In this document: one piece after another, positions 41,506 through 48,889 of the stretch | How the letters are laid out: each line of letters opens with the position of its first letter | Numbering within the stretch: position 1 is the first letter of the stretch | NCBI GenBank assembly: GCA_014649575.1 | Contig: BMTH01000017.1 | Span: forward strand, 1 to 64,000 | Direction of reading: 5' to 3' | DNA from: Streptomyces griseoincarnatus | Lineage (GTDB): Bacteria > Actinomycetota > Actinomycetes > Streptomycetales > Streptomycetaceae | DNA length: 64,000 nt | Notes under the pieces: generated by a model | Databases searched by the model: none | The model's input: the letters and a program-made list of their open reading frames with translations, nothing else | Told to the model about the DNA's origin: nothing | Translations under genes and position numbers: made by a program

Positions 41506-41967
41506 ATGGCAGAGCCGAGGATCTTCACGTCCGTCGACGACCTGAAGGCGGCGGTGGGCGAGCAGCTGGGGTACACCGACTGGCTGGAGATCGACCAGAA
41601 GCGGATCGACCTGTTCGCCGAGGCCACCGGCGACCACCAGTGGATCCACGTGGACCCGGAGAAGGCCGCGGCGGGCCCGTTCGGCACGACCATCGCGCAC
41701 GGCTATCTGACGCTGTCGCTGCTGCCGCTGTTCGGCCCGCAACTGCTGTCCGTCGAGGGCGTGAGGATGGGCGTCAACTACGGCACGAACAAGGTGCGCT
41801 TCCCGGCCCCCGTGCCGGTCGGCTCGCGCCTGCGCGCCACGGCGAGGATCAGCGCCGTGGACGAGGTCGCGGGCGGCGTCCAGGTCGCCACCGCCTTCAC
41901 CGTGGAGCGCGAGGGCGGCGACAAGCCGGTGTGCGTGGCGGAGTCGGTGGCCCGGTACTACCTCTAG
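41506..41967 (+). CDS. MaoC-family (R)-enoyl-CoA hydratase
   Basis: This 153-residue hot-dog-fold protein carries the hydratase-2 motif FAEATGDHQWIHVDPEKA, with the catalytic Asp/His, and FGTTIAHGYLTLSLLP. It hydrates trans-2-enoyl-CoA to (R)-3-hydroxyacyl-CoA. ATG 41506 follows GAGAGG; the longer frame from 41413 would include the operator. Its stop overlaps the end of the convergent TetR gene by four bases. Confidence 0.9.
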   Translation: MAEPRIFTSVDDLKAAVGEQLGYTDWLEIDQKRIDLFAEATGDHQWIHVDPEKAAAGPFGTTIAHGYLTLSLLPLFGPQLLSVEGVRMGVNYGTNKVRFPAPVPVGSRLRATARISAVDEVAGGVQVATAFTVEREGGDKPVCVAESVARYYL

Positions 41968-42602
41968 GCGGCTCCGGCGTTCCTGGCCCCCACCATGCGG
42001 AGCACGAGGTCGGCGTAGAGTGCGCCGACCTCCTCCGGGGTGCGGGGCCCGTCGACGTTGAACCAGCGGGCCACGTCGATGCACAGGGACAGCACGGCGA
42101 GCGTGGTGCCCGGCACGTCCGGGACGTCGAACTCGCCTGAGCGGACGCCGTCCTCGATGATCCCCCGCACCTCGGCGTCGACCTGGCGGCGCAGGCCGAC
42201 GATCTCCGCGCGGGCGTCCGGGCCCAGCGAGTCGAGCTCGTACTGCACGACCCTGGCGGTCGTACGGCCGCGCGCGTGCCAGCGGACGAACGAGCTGACC
42301 GCGTCGGCGAGCCGCTCGGTCGCGGTGCCCTCGCCGCGGGACGCGGTGCGCAGGATGTCCAGCGCCTTCTCGTGTCCGATGCGGCTGATGCGGTGGAGCA
42401 GCTCTTCCTTGGTCTTGTAGTGGATGTAGAGCGCGGCCGGGCTCATGCCGGCGCGGCCCGCGATGTCGCGGGTCGTCGTGGCGTGGTAGCCGCGCTCCGC
42501 GAAGGCCTCCACGGCGGCGAGCAGCAGTCGCCGGGCCGCGTCGGGCGTGACCTCACCCCACGGCTGCGTCTCACCGCCGGCCGTCTCCTCCGCCGTACTC
42601 AT
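41964..42602 (-). CDS. TetR-family regulator beside MaoC
   Basis: This 212-residue regulator has the helix-turn-helix LLLAAVEAFAERGYHATTTRDIAGRAGMSPAALYIHYKTKEEL (about 26-68) and a C-terminal domain ending CIDVARWFNVDGPRTPEEVGALYADLVL, typical of regulators of fatty-acid or steroid side-chain oxidation. It is convergent with maoC (4-base overlap). Matching half-palindromes near its own promoter (42648-42662) and the maoC promoter (41440-41455) support autoregulation and control of maoC. Confidence 0.88.
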   Translation of the reverse strand: MSTAEETAGGETQPWGEVTPDAARRLLLAAVEAFAERGYHATTTRDIAGRAGMSPAALYIHYKTKEELLHRISRIGHEKALDILRTASRGEGTATERLADAVSSFVRWHARGRTTARVVQYELDSLGPDARAEIVGLRRQVDAEVRGIIEDGVRSGEFDVPDVPGTTLAVLSLCIDVARWFNVDGPRTPEEVGALYADLVLRMVGARNAGAA

Positions 42603-42647
42603 CGCTCACCCCATTCGCTGACAGGATCGTCATCCTACCGGCAAGGG

Positions 42648-42662
42648 TGAGCGAGCGCTTAG
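42648..42662. promoter_or_regulatory. Operator candidate upstream of the TetR gene
   Basis: TGAGCGAGCGCTTAG resembles the maoC site (CTAAGCN4GCTTAG on the other strand: CTAAGC-GCTC-GCTCA). It lies 46 bases before the TetR start. The rest of 42603-42823 shows no gene. Confidence 0.5.
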
Positions 42663-42823
42663 CGTGCCCTGCGGGCGTTTCCGGGACGCGGGTTCGCAGC
42701 GCGCTGCGGGGCGGCCGGCGGGGGGGTTGCGCTTCGCGCCGGAGCGAGGACGTCCGCCCCTGCCCCGACCCCGCTCCACCCACCCGCCGTAGGCGTGCCG
42801 TGCCCGCGCACACACCCGCACCC

Positions 42824-43111
42824 TCACAGCTTCTGCAGCGGGTCGTAGTCGGCCAGCATCTTCTCCAGGCGGGCCTGGTCGACCCGGTTGACGATCTGTC
42901 CCGCCTCCTGTCGGTCACGGATGACCTTGGCCAGGGTGAAGGCCGACGTGACCAGGTAGAGAACCGCGATGCTCAGGAAGCCGCGGACCCACGCGTCCGT
43001 CTCCAGGTTGTAGATGCCGACGGCGGTGGCCCCGAGGGCCAGGGCGAAGGAAGCCACGGCCTGACCGTAGAAGGCCGCCGTGCTCTGCTGCTTGACCGGT
43101 GTCTCGCTCAT
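42824..43111 (-). CDS. YiaA/YiaB-type two-helix membrane protein
   Basis: This 95-residue protein has the YiaAB pattern: AAFYGQAVASFALALGATAVGIYNL as first membrane helix, WVRGFLSIAVLYLVTSAFTLAKVIRDRQ as second, then a short cytoplasmic tail EKMLADYDPLQKL. Function unknown. ATG 43111 is used. It lies downstream of an acyl-CoA dehydrogenase on the same strand but behind a hairpin, so it probably has its own promoter. Confidence 0.82.
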   Translation of the reverse strand: MSETPVKQQSTAAFYGQAVASFALALGATAVGIYNLETDAWVRGFLSIAVLYLVTSAFTLAKVIRDRQEAGQIVNRVDQARLEKMLADYDPLQKL

Positions 43112-43122
43112 GCGGAACAGAA

Positions 43123-43154
43123 TCGGCGGATGTGGCCGCGACCACATCCGCCGA
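43123..43154 (-). terminator. Terminator after the second acyl-CoA dehydrogenase gene
   Basis: A perfect 13-bp stem TCGGCGGATGTGG (43123-43135 with 43142-43154) and six-base loop lie 37 bases past the minus-strand acyl-CoA dehydrogenase stop and 12 bases before the YiaA-like start. Confidence 0.7.
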
Positions 43155-43190
43155 GATACTCATACCGTACTCAGTTCGCCGGCCCGGTCC

Positions 43191-44342
43191 TCAGAACGCC
43201 GAAATCCCCGTCAGCGCACGCCCGATGACCAGCTTCTGTATCTGGCTGGTGCCTTCGTACAGCGTCATCACGCGCGCGTCGCGCAGCAGCTTCCCCGCCG
43301 GGTACTCGTCGATGTAGCCGTACCCGCCGAACACCTGCAGCGCGTTGTTCGCGGCCCGTACCGCCGCCTCCGAGGCGAAGAGCTTCGCCTTGGACGACTC
43401 CACGGCGAACGGTTTCCCCCGGTCGATCAGATCGGCGACCCGCCAGGTGAGCAGCCGCGCCGCGTCCACGTCGACGGCGATGTCGCTGATCAGCTCCTGG
43501 ACCAGCTGGTGCCCCGCGATCGGCTTGCCGAACTGCTCCCGCTCCCCCGCGTAGGCCACCGCCGCGTCCAGCGCGGCCTGGGCGATCCCGACGCAGCCCG
43601 CCGCGACCGACATCCGCCCCTTCGCCAGGGCGGACATGGCGACGGAGAACCCCTTCCCCTCCTCGCCGAGCATCGCGGACGCGGGCACCCGCACCCCGTC
43701 GAACACCAACTCGGCCGTGGCCTGACCCCGCAGCCCCAGCTTGCCGTGCACGGCGCGGCGGGTCAGCCCCGCCGTGTCGGCCGGCACCAGGAAGGCCGAG
43801 ACGCCCTTGTGCCCAGGCGCGTCCGTGGAGCGCGCGAACAGCAGCACCACGTCCGCCCACGTCCCGTTCGTGATGAACATCTTCGAGCCGTCGATGACGT
43901 ACTCGTCACCGTCCCGCACCGCCCGCGTGGCGAGATTCCCCGCGTCGGAGCCGGTGCCGGGCTCGGTCAGCCCGAAGCAGCCGACGTACGCGCCGGAGGT
44001 CAGCCCCGGCAGCCAGCTCCGCTTCTGCTCCTCGGTCCCCCACGCGGCGATCGTCTTGGCGACCAGCCCGAGGGACACGGAGACGATGCCGCGCACGGAG
44101 GAGTCCCCGCGCCCCAGCTCCTCGGTGACCAGGCAGTACGCGAGGTGGTCGCCGCCGGACCCGCCGTACTCCTCGTCGATGGTCAGCCCGAGGAAGCCGA
44201 CCTCGCCGAGCTTCTTCACGATGCCCCGGTCCACCTCCTCCGCGCGGTCCCAGGCGGCGGCGTACGGCGTGACCTCGCGCCGTACGAAGTCCCGGGCGAG
44301 CCGGCGAACCGCCTCCTGCTCGTCACTCAGCTCCAGGTTCAT
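43191..44342 (-). CDS. Acyl-CoA dehydrogenase
   Basis: This 383-residue flavoprotein is of standard short/branched-chain type: LTIDEEYGGSGGDHLAYCLV, CFGLTEPGTGSDAGNLAT, GSKMFITNGTWADVV, FGGYGYIDEYPAGKLLRDA, and the catalytic-base segment TLYEGTSQIQKLVIGRAL. It oxidises acyl-CoA to enoyl-CoA and passes electrons to electron-transfer flavoprotein. It is divergent from a TetR gene, with a shared operator at 44390-44410. Confidence 0.94.
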   Translation of the reverse strand: MNLELSDEQEAVRRLARDFVRREVTPYAAAWDRAEEVDRGIVKKLGEVGFLGLTIDEEYGGSGGDHLAYCLVTEELGRGDSSVRGIVSVSLGLVAKTIAAWGTEEQKRSWLPGLTSGAYVGCFGLTEPGTGSDAGNLATRAVRDGDEYVIDGSKMFITNGTWADVVLLFARSTDAPGHKGVSAFLVPADTAGLTRRAVHGKLGLRGQATAELVFDGVRVPASAMLGEEGKGFSVAMSALAKGRMSVAAGCVGIAQAALDAAVAYAGEREQFGKPIAGHQLVQELISDIAVDVDAARLLTWRVADLIDRGKPFAVESSKAKLFASEAAVRAANNALQVFGGYGYIDEYPAGKLLRDARVMTLYEGTSQIQKLVIGRALTGISAF

Positions 44343-44389
44343 CCCGAGTCACCCCATGTGAATGTGAGACGCGCGTGATCACGTACGGG

Positions 44390-44410
44390 TAAATTAGCAC
44401 TGCTAGTTTA
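44390..44410. promoter_or_regulatory. TetR operator candidate A (acyl-CoA dehydrogenase/TetR)
   Basis: A 21-bp palindrome starts TAAATTAGCA and ends TGCTAGTTTA about a central C, with one mismatched pair. It lies 48 and 26 bases from the two divergent starts. A copy with 16 of 21 identical bases lies before the aldehyde dehydrogenase gene at 52861-52881. Confidence 0.7.
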
Positions 44411-44435
44411 CGGCCGCAGCCCTACTATGTGCGCC

Positions 44436-45077
44436 ATGGCCCGACCGCGCAAGCCCTTGCTCAGCACCGACCGGATCGTGGAGACGGCGCGTGCGCTGGT
44501 GGACGCGGAAGGGCTGACGGCGGTCTCCACCCGCCGTCTCGCCGCCGAGCTCGGGGTGAGCGGGCCGTCGCTCTACAACCACTTCCGCACCAAGGACGAG
44601 ATCCTGGAGGCGGTGGCGGACTCGGTGAGCGCGCAGGTCGACCTGTCGATGTTCGAGGACGGCCGGGACTGGCGGACGGCGCTGCACGACTGGGCGGTGT
44701 CCTACCGCAACGCGCTGCGCGACCACCCCAACATCGTCCCGGTGCTGGCCCGCGGCCCCGGCCGCCGCCCGGCGGCGCTGCGGCTGGCCGACGCGGCCTA
44801 CGGGGCGATGGTCGAGGCGGGCTGGCCGCCCGCGCAGGCCACGTCCATCGGCGCGCTGATGCGGTACTTCATCATGGGCTCGGCGCTCGGCTCGTTCGCC
44901 GGCGGCTTCGTGGACGACGCGAGCGCCTACGACCCCGCGGACTACCCGCACCTGGGTCAGGCACATCTCCTCGCGGAGCAGCAGGAGAAGATCGACGAAC
45001 GCGCCTTCGAAACGGGCCTGACGGCACTGCTGGACGGGCTCGCCCTGCAGTACGAGCAGGTACGGCAACGCGCCTGA
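44436..45077 (+). CDS. TetR-family regulator
   Basis: This 213-residue TetR protein begins MARPRKPLLSTDRIVETARALV and has the helix-turn-helix STRRLAAELGVSGPSLYNHFRTKDEIL; its C-terminal half (VPVLARGPGRRPAALRLADA, ALMRYFIMGSALGSFAGGF) belongs to the TetR_C-type ligand domains. ATG 44427 would add three residues. The operator at 44390-44410 is next to it, and the near copy at 52861-52881 suggests it also controls the alcohol/aldehyde dehydrogenase operon 8 kb away. Confidence 0.9.
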   Translation: MARPRKPLLSTDRIVETARALVDAEGLTAVSTRRLAAELGVSGPSLYNHFRTKDEILEAVADSVSAQVDLSMFEDGRDWRTALHDWAVSYRNALRDHPNIVPVLARGPGRRPAALRLADAAYGAMVEAGWPPAQATSIGALMRYFIMGSALGSFAGGFVDDASAYDPADYPHLGQAHLLAEQQEKIDERAFETGLTALLDGLALQYEQVRQRA

Positions 45078-45120
45078 CGGCGCCCGGGCCGGCGGGCGCG
45101 GCGCCAGGGCGGATCCGGCA

Positions 45121-45632
45121 CCGTGGACCCGAGCTTCCGCCCCGCCGTGCGGCCCGGCGGGGGCGCTCGCGCAGTTCCCCGCGCCCCTGAGAGCGCGCTT
45201 GCCGCGCGGGGCACGACCCAAAACCCCGCACCGTGGACCCACACCTCCGCCCGCCGAGCGGCCCGGCGGGGGGGGGCGCTCACGCAGTTCCCCGCGCCCC
45301 TGAGAGCGCGCTTGCCGCGCGGGGCACGACCCGCAATCCCGCACCGTGGACCCACACCTCCGCCCGCGCGGCCCGGCGGGGGTGCTCACGCAGTTCCCCG
45401 CGCCCCTGAGAGCGCGCTTGCCGCGCGGGGCACGACCCAAAACCCCGCACCGTGGACCCACACCTCCGCCCGCCGAGCAGCCCGGCGGGGGCGCTCACGC
45501 AGTTCCCCGCGCCCCTGAGAGCGCGCTTGCCGCGCGGGGCGCGACCCACACCCCGCACCGTGGACCCACACCTCCGCCCGCCGAGCGGCCCGGCGGGGGG
45601 CGCTCGCGCAGTTCCCCGCGCCTCTGGGGGCG
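45121..45632. repeat. Tandem repeat block, 106-113 bp units, 4.7 copies
   Basis: Units start CCGTGGACCC at 45121, 45231, 45344, 45450 and 45558 (the last partial). Each contains GCAGTTCCCCGCGCCCCTGA followed by GAGCGCGCTTGCCGCGCGGG. CCCCGCGC and GCGCGGGG within a unit can pair as a hairpin. The units differ mainly in length of the G run and in the AAAACCCC/GCAATCCC segment. It fills the 676-base gap between the TetR gene and the ArsR-like gene; I see no gene in it. Confidence 0.9.
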
Positions 45633-45753
45633 ACCCCGACGCCCGCTCGTCGGGTCGGGACCGATCCTCAACGCACCCTGTGCGGGCGCCGCCGTCCGCG
45701 GCCCGTGCACGGTTCGGCACCCGCCGAACCGTTCCTGCCGCATGCTGGAGGGC

Positions 45754-46464
45754 ATGACCTTCAAGGACCCCAGGGCCGGCGCCGTCGCCCGCCTCGCCGC
45801 GCTGGCCGCGGACGAGACGCGGGCCGCGTGCCTGCTCGCGCTGCTGGACGGGCGGGCCTGGACGGCGGGTGAGCTGGCGCGGCACTGCGGAGTCGCCGCG
45901 TCCACGCTCAGCGAGCACCTGGGCAAGCTGGTCGGCGGCGGGCTGCTGGCCGAGGAGCGGCAGGGCAGGCACCGGTACGTGCGGCTGGCGGACGCCCGGG
46001 TCGCCCAGCTCGTGGAGGACCTCACAGCGCACATCGCCCCCGACGCCGCCGAACCGCCGCGCGGCCTGCGGCAGTCCGGCGCGGACTCCGCGATGGCACG
46101 CGGCCGTACCTGCTACGACCATCTCGCCGGGCGGCTCGGGATCGCCGTCACCGACGCCCTCACCGCGCGCGGGCTCCTGCGCCAGGACACCGGGTTCGCG
46201 CTCACCGACGCGGGGCTGGACTGGTTCGGCGCGCTCGGCGCGGACCTCGGCCGGCGGGGCAGGCGCCCGCTCGCCCGCGCCTGCCTGGACTGGACGGAGC
46301 GCCGCCCGCACCTGGCGGGGGCGGCGGGCGCGGCCCTGTGCCGGCACCTCCTGGACCAGGGCTGGTGCGTACGGATCGGCTCGAGCCGCGCCGTGAAGGT
46401 GACCGGCGCCGGGGAGCGGGCGCTCACCGACCTCCTGGGGATCGACACGGCGACGCTGCGCTGA
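45754..46464 (+). CDS. ArsR-type winged-helix regulator with C-terminal extension
   Basis: This 236-residue protein has an ArsR-like winged helix (about 10-90: ETRAACLLALLDGRAWTAGELARHCGVAASTLSEHLGKLVGGGLL) and a second winged-helix-like region (SMARGRTCYDHLAGRLGIAVTDALTARGLL, then FALTDAGLDWFGALGADL) ending KVTGAGERALTDLLGI. It resembles the larger ArsR/YdfF group regulating drug or isoprenoid-type responses; target unknown. ATG 45754 follows CTGGAGGG; ATG 45742 would add four residues. Confidence 0.85.
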   Translation: MTFKDPRAGAVARLAALAADETRAACLLALLDGRAWTAGELARHCGVAASTLSEHLGKLVGGGLLAEERQGRHRYVRLADARVAQLVEDLTAHIAPDAAEPPRGLRQSGADSAMARGRTCYDHLAGRLGIAVTDALTARGLLRQDTGFALTDAGLDWFGALGADLGRRGRRPLARACLDWTERRPHLAGAAGAALCRHLLDQGWCVRIGSSRAVKVTGAGERALTDLLGIDTATLR

Positions 46465-46493
46465 CCCGCGCCCGGACACCCGGCGCGGGTCAG
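46461..46493. terminator. Bidirectional terminator spanning both stop codons
   Basis: A perfect 12-bp stem CTGACCCGCGCC (46461-46472 with 46482-46493) contains the TGA of the ArsR-like gene in one arm and the stop of the convergent TetR gene in the other. Confidence 0.8.
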
Positions 46494-47101
46494 TCCAGGG
46501 CGTGCGCCCGGCACGTACGCAGAATCTCGTCGGACAGCTCCGGCTCGACATGCCGCACCGCCCGCGCCAGCACCATCGCACCGACCATCCTGCTGAGCAG
46601 CAGCACACCACGCTCCCGCGCCTCCTCGGGAGTGACCTCGCCGTCCTCCCCCTCGCCGGCTTCGCGGGCGAACTCCCCGGCGAATCCGGCGAGGTAGCCC
46701 TCCACCCCGGCCGCGTACGACCGCTGCACCGCCTCGGTGTGCCGTCCCGCGTCGATGACGAGCGAGGCGGAGGGGCAGCCGCCGTCGGGGGCGTCGCGGT
46801 GCTCCGCGGAGAGGTAGTCCTCCACCACCCGCCGCAGCGGCGGCCCGGCAGGCACGTCCCCCTCCTCGACGGCTTGCCGCAGCACGCCCAGTGAGGCGGC
46901 GAACGAGGCGTTGCAGACCTCGGCGGCCAGGTCGTCCTTGGAGGCGAAGTGGTTGTAGAAGCCTCCGTGGGTGAGACCCGCCTCCTTCATCAGGTCGGCG
47001 ATGCCGACGGCGTCGATGCCCTGCGCGCGGAACATGCGTCCGGCCGCCTCGACGATGTTCTGCCGGTTCCTGGCCTTCTCTTCCTTGGTGATCCGCGGCA
47101 T
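46490..47101 (-). CDS. TetR-family regulator (AcrR/YxaF type)
   Basis: This 203-residue regulator starts MPRITKEEKARNRQNIVEAA and has GIADLMKEAGLTHGGFYNHFASKDDLAAEV as recognition region; CNASFAASLGVLRQAV and DGGCPSASLVIDAGR place it in the YxaF/LmrA-like group that senses flavonoid-like or electrophilic compounds. ATG 47101 is used; the frame extends far upstream without family match. It is divergent from a reductase operon with an AT-rich palindrome between them, which it probably binds. Confidence 0.88.
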   Translation of the reverse strand: MPRITKEEKARNRQNIVEAAGRMFRAQGIDAVGIADLMKEAGLTHGGFYNHFASKDDLAAEVCNASFAASLGVLRQAVEEGDVPAGPPLRRVVEDYLSAEHRDAPDGGCPSASLVIDAGRHTEAVQRSYAAGVEGYLAGFAGEFAREAGEGEDGEVTPEEARERGVLLLSRMVGAMVLARAVRHVEPELSDEILRTCRAHALD

Positions 47102-47157
47102 GCCCGCCCTCCCGCTCCGACGCTGTTTGACGTTTTCAAGGTTACCCCTCATCATTA

Positions 47158-47181
47158 TTTTAATGTCGATCATCATTAAAA
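47158..47181. promoter_or_regulatory. AT-rich inverted repeat between TetR and oxidoreductase operon
   Basis: TTTTAATG (47158-47165) and CATTAAAA (47174-47181) are exact mirror arms about eight bases, in an island rich in ATCATTA that stands out from the GC-rich surroundings. It lies 57 and 15 bases from the divergent starts. A TetR operator overlapping promoter elements is inferred. Confidence 0.6.
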
Positions 47182-47195
47182 GGTGGTGAGGAGTC

Positions 47196-48218
47196 ATGCG
47201 CTCCGTCGTGCACACCCGCCGTGGGGACCCCGCCGAGGTCCTCGACGTGCGGGAGGAAACCGGCCGGCCGCATCCCGGCGCCGGAGAGGTCCTGGTCCGT
47301 CTGCTGGTCCGGCCCGTCCACCCGGGCGACCTGGTCGCCGTCGAAGGCGGCCTGCCCGGCCTCCCGGACCAGGAGTCGAAGCCCTTGACCCCCGGCGTGG
47401 AGGGAATGGGCGTCGTCGAGAGCACCGGCGCGGGCGTGCGGGCGCCGCGCCCCGGCGAGCGCGTCGCGGTGTTCCCCGCGCCGGGCACCTGGGCCGAGTA
47501 CGTCGTGGTCCCGGCCGAACGCGCCGTGCCCGTGCCGGACGAGGTCGGGGACGACACCGCCGCGCTGATGCTGGTCAACCCGCTGACGCTGCTGATGCTG
47601 CACCGGGCGGTGGAGCAGGCCCTGGACGGGCACGACGGCCCGGTCGTGCAGACCGCCGCCGGTTCATCCGTCGGCAGGCTCGTCGCCGCGCGCGCCGACC
47701 GCCAGGGCCTGCGCCTGGTCAACCTGGTGCGCAGCGCGGCCGGGGCGCGGGCGCTGCGCGAGCTGTTCCCCGCGCAGCCCGTGATCTCCACGTCGGACGC
47801 CGACTGGCGGGAGCAGGTACGCCGCGCGACCGGCGGCGAGGGCGCGCGGGCCGTCCTGGACTGCGTCGGCGGCTCACTCACCCGGGACCTCGCCGCCCTG
47901 CTCGCCGACGGCGGCACCTTGATCGGCTACGGCCGGCTCGGTTCCGGCAGCACCGCGCTGGACGACCTGCCGTTCGTCAACCGGGGCCTGACGATCCGGG
48001 GTGTGACCATCTGGCACTGGACCGACCGGACCACCGGGCAGCAGGCGGAGGACGTCGCGTTCGCCGTGGACCTGGCGCGCACGTCCCCGGAACTGCTGGA
48101 GGTCGCGGCCCGCTACGACCTGGCCGACGTCAAGGCCGCCGTGGAGCATGCCCGCCGCCCGGGCAAGAGCGGCACCGTGCTGCTCACCTCACCGCCTGAG
48201 ACCGGGGGCGCGCGATGA
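47196..48218 (+). CDS. Zinc-free MDR quinone/alkene oxidoreductase
   Basis: This 340-residue medium-chain dehydrogenase/reductase has VRPVHPGDLVAVEG, PGVEGMGVVESTG, and the nucleotide motif VVQTAAGSSVGRLVAARADR, where AAGSSVG replaces AAAGGVG. It lacks structural zinc cysteines. It probably reduces quinones or enones with NADPH. GAGGAG precedes ATG 47196. Its stop overlaps the next start (ATGA), making a reductase operon that continues with the F420/NADP-type gene and the ene-reductase. Confidence 0.87.
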   Translation: MRSVVHTRRGDPAEVLDVREETGRPHPGAGEVLVRLLVRPVHPGDLVAVEGGLPGLPDQESKPLTPGVEGMGVVESTGAGVRAPRPGERVAVFPAPGTWAEYVVVPAERAVPVPDEVGDDTAALMLVNPLTLLMLHRAVEQALDGHDGPVVQTAAGSSVGRLVAARADRQGLRLVNLVRSAAGARALRELFPAQPVISTSDADWREQVRRATGGEGARAVLDCVGGSLTRDLAALLADGGTLIGYGRLGSGSTALDDLPFVNRGLTIRGVTIWHWTDRTTGQQAEDVAFAVDLARTSPELLEVAARYDLADVKAAVEHARRPGKSGTVLLTSPPETGGAR

Positions 48219-48817
48219 GGATCGGCATGCTCGGCGCCGGAACCGTCGCCCAGGCCCTCGCCCGGCACGCGATCCGCCAGGGCCACGAGGTCGTCCTCAG
48301 CAACAGCCGCGGGCCCGCCTCACTGACCCCGCTGGTGCGGGAGCTGGGCCCGCTCGCGAGTGCCGGGACCCCGGCGGAGGCGGCCGCCGCCGGCCTCGTC
48401 GTGCTCGCGGTCGGCTGGCCGCGCGTGCCGGAGGTCGCCGCCTCCCTCCCCCGCCTGGACGGCACCGTGGTCGTCGACGCCACCAACCAGTTCGCGTCCC
48501 TTCCCCCGGCCCCGAGGATCGCCGACCTGGGCGACCTCACCGGCAGCGAGTACGTGGCGTCCCTGCTGCCGGGGGCGCGTGTGGTGAAGGCGTTCAACGC
48601 CCTCTTCGCGCAGTACATCGCGGCCGACCCGCGGCACGCGGCCGGGCGGCAGGTGCTGTTCCTGGCCGGCGACGACCCGGACGCCAAGCGGACCGTGGAG
48701 CGTCTGGCCGATTCCTTCGGCTTCGCCCCCGTCGACCTCGGTCCGCTCCGGGAGGGCGGCCGTCTGATCCAGCTCGGCGGGCCGCTGTCGGGACTGCACG
48801 TCCTCAAGCAGGACTGA
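48215..48817 (+). CDS. NADPH-dependent F420 reductase-like protein (Rossmann)
   Basis: This 200-residue protein begins MRIGMLGAGTVAQALARHAIRQGHEVVLSNSRGP, a dinucleotide fingerprint with SNSR as the NADP-binding site found in F420:NADPH oxidoreductases (Fno-like). AFNALFAQYIAADPR and VLFLAGDDPDAKRTVERLADSFGF follow the same family. It may shuttle reducing power between NADPH and F420 or another cofactor. ATGA overlap with the preceding reductase gene supports joint translation. Confidence 0.85.
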   Translation: MRIGMLGAGTVAQALARHAIRQGHEVVLSNSRGPASLTPLVRELGPLASAGTPAEAAAAGLVVLAVGWPRVPEVAASLPRLDGTVVVDATNQFASLPPAPRIADLGDLTGSEYVASLLPGARVVKAFNALFAQYIAADPRHAAGRQVLFLAGDDPDAKRTVERLADSFGFAPVDLGPLREGGRLIQLGGPLSGLHVLKQD

Positions 48818-48889
48818 GCACCTCTCCACGGGCGCGGCGCCCGTCCCCTGCCTCATCCAAGAGAAACGTACGAGAGAAAGAGATCACCC

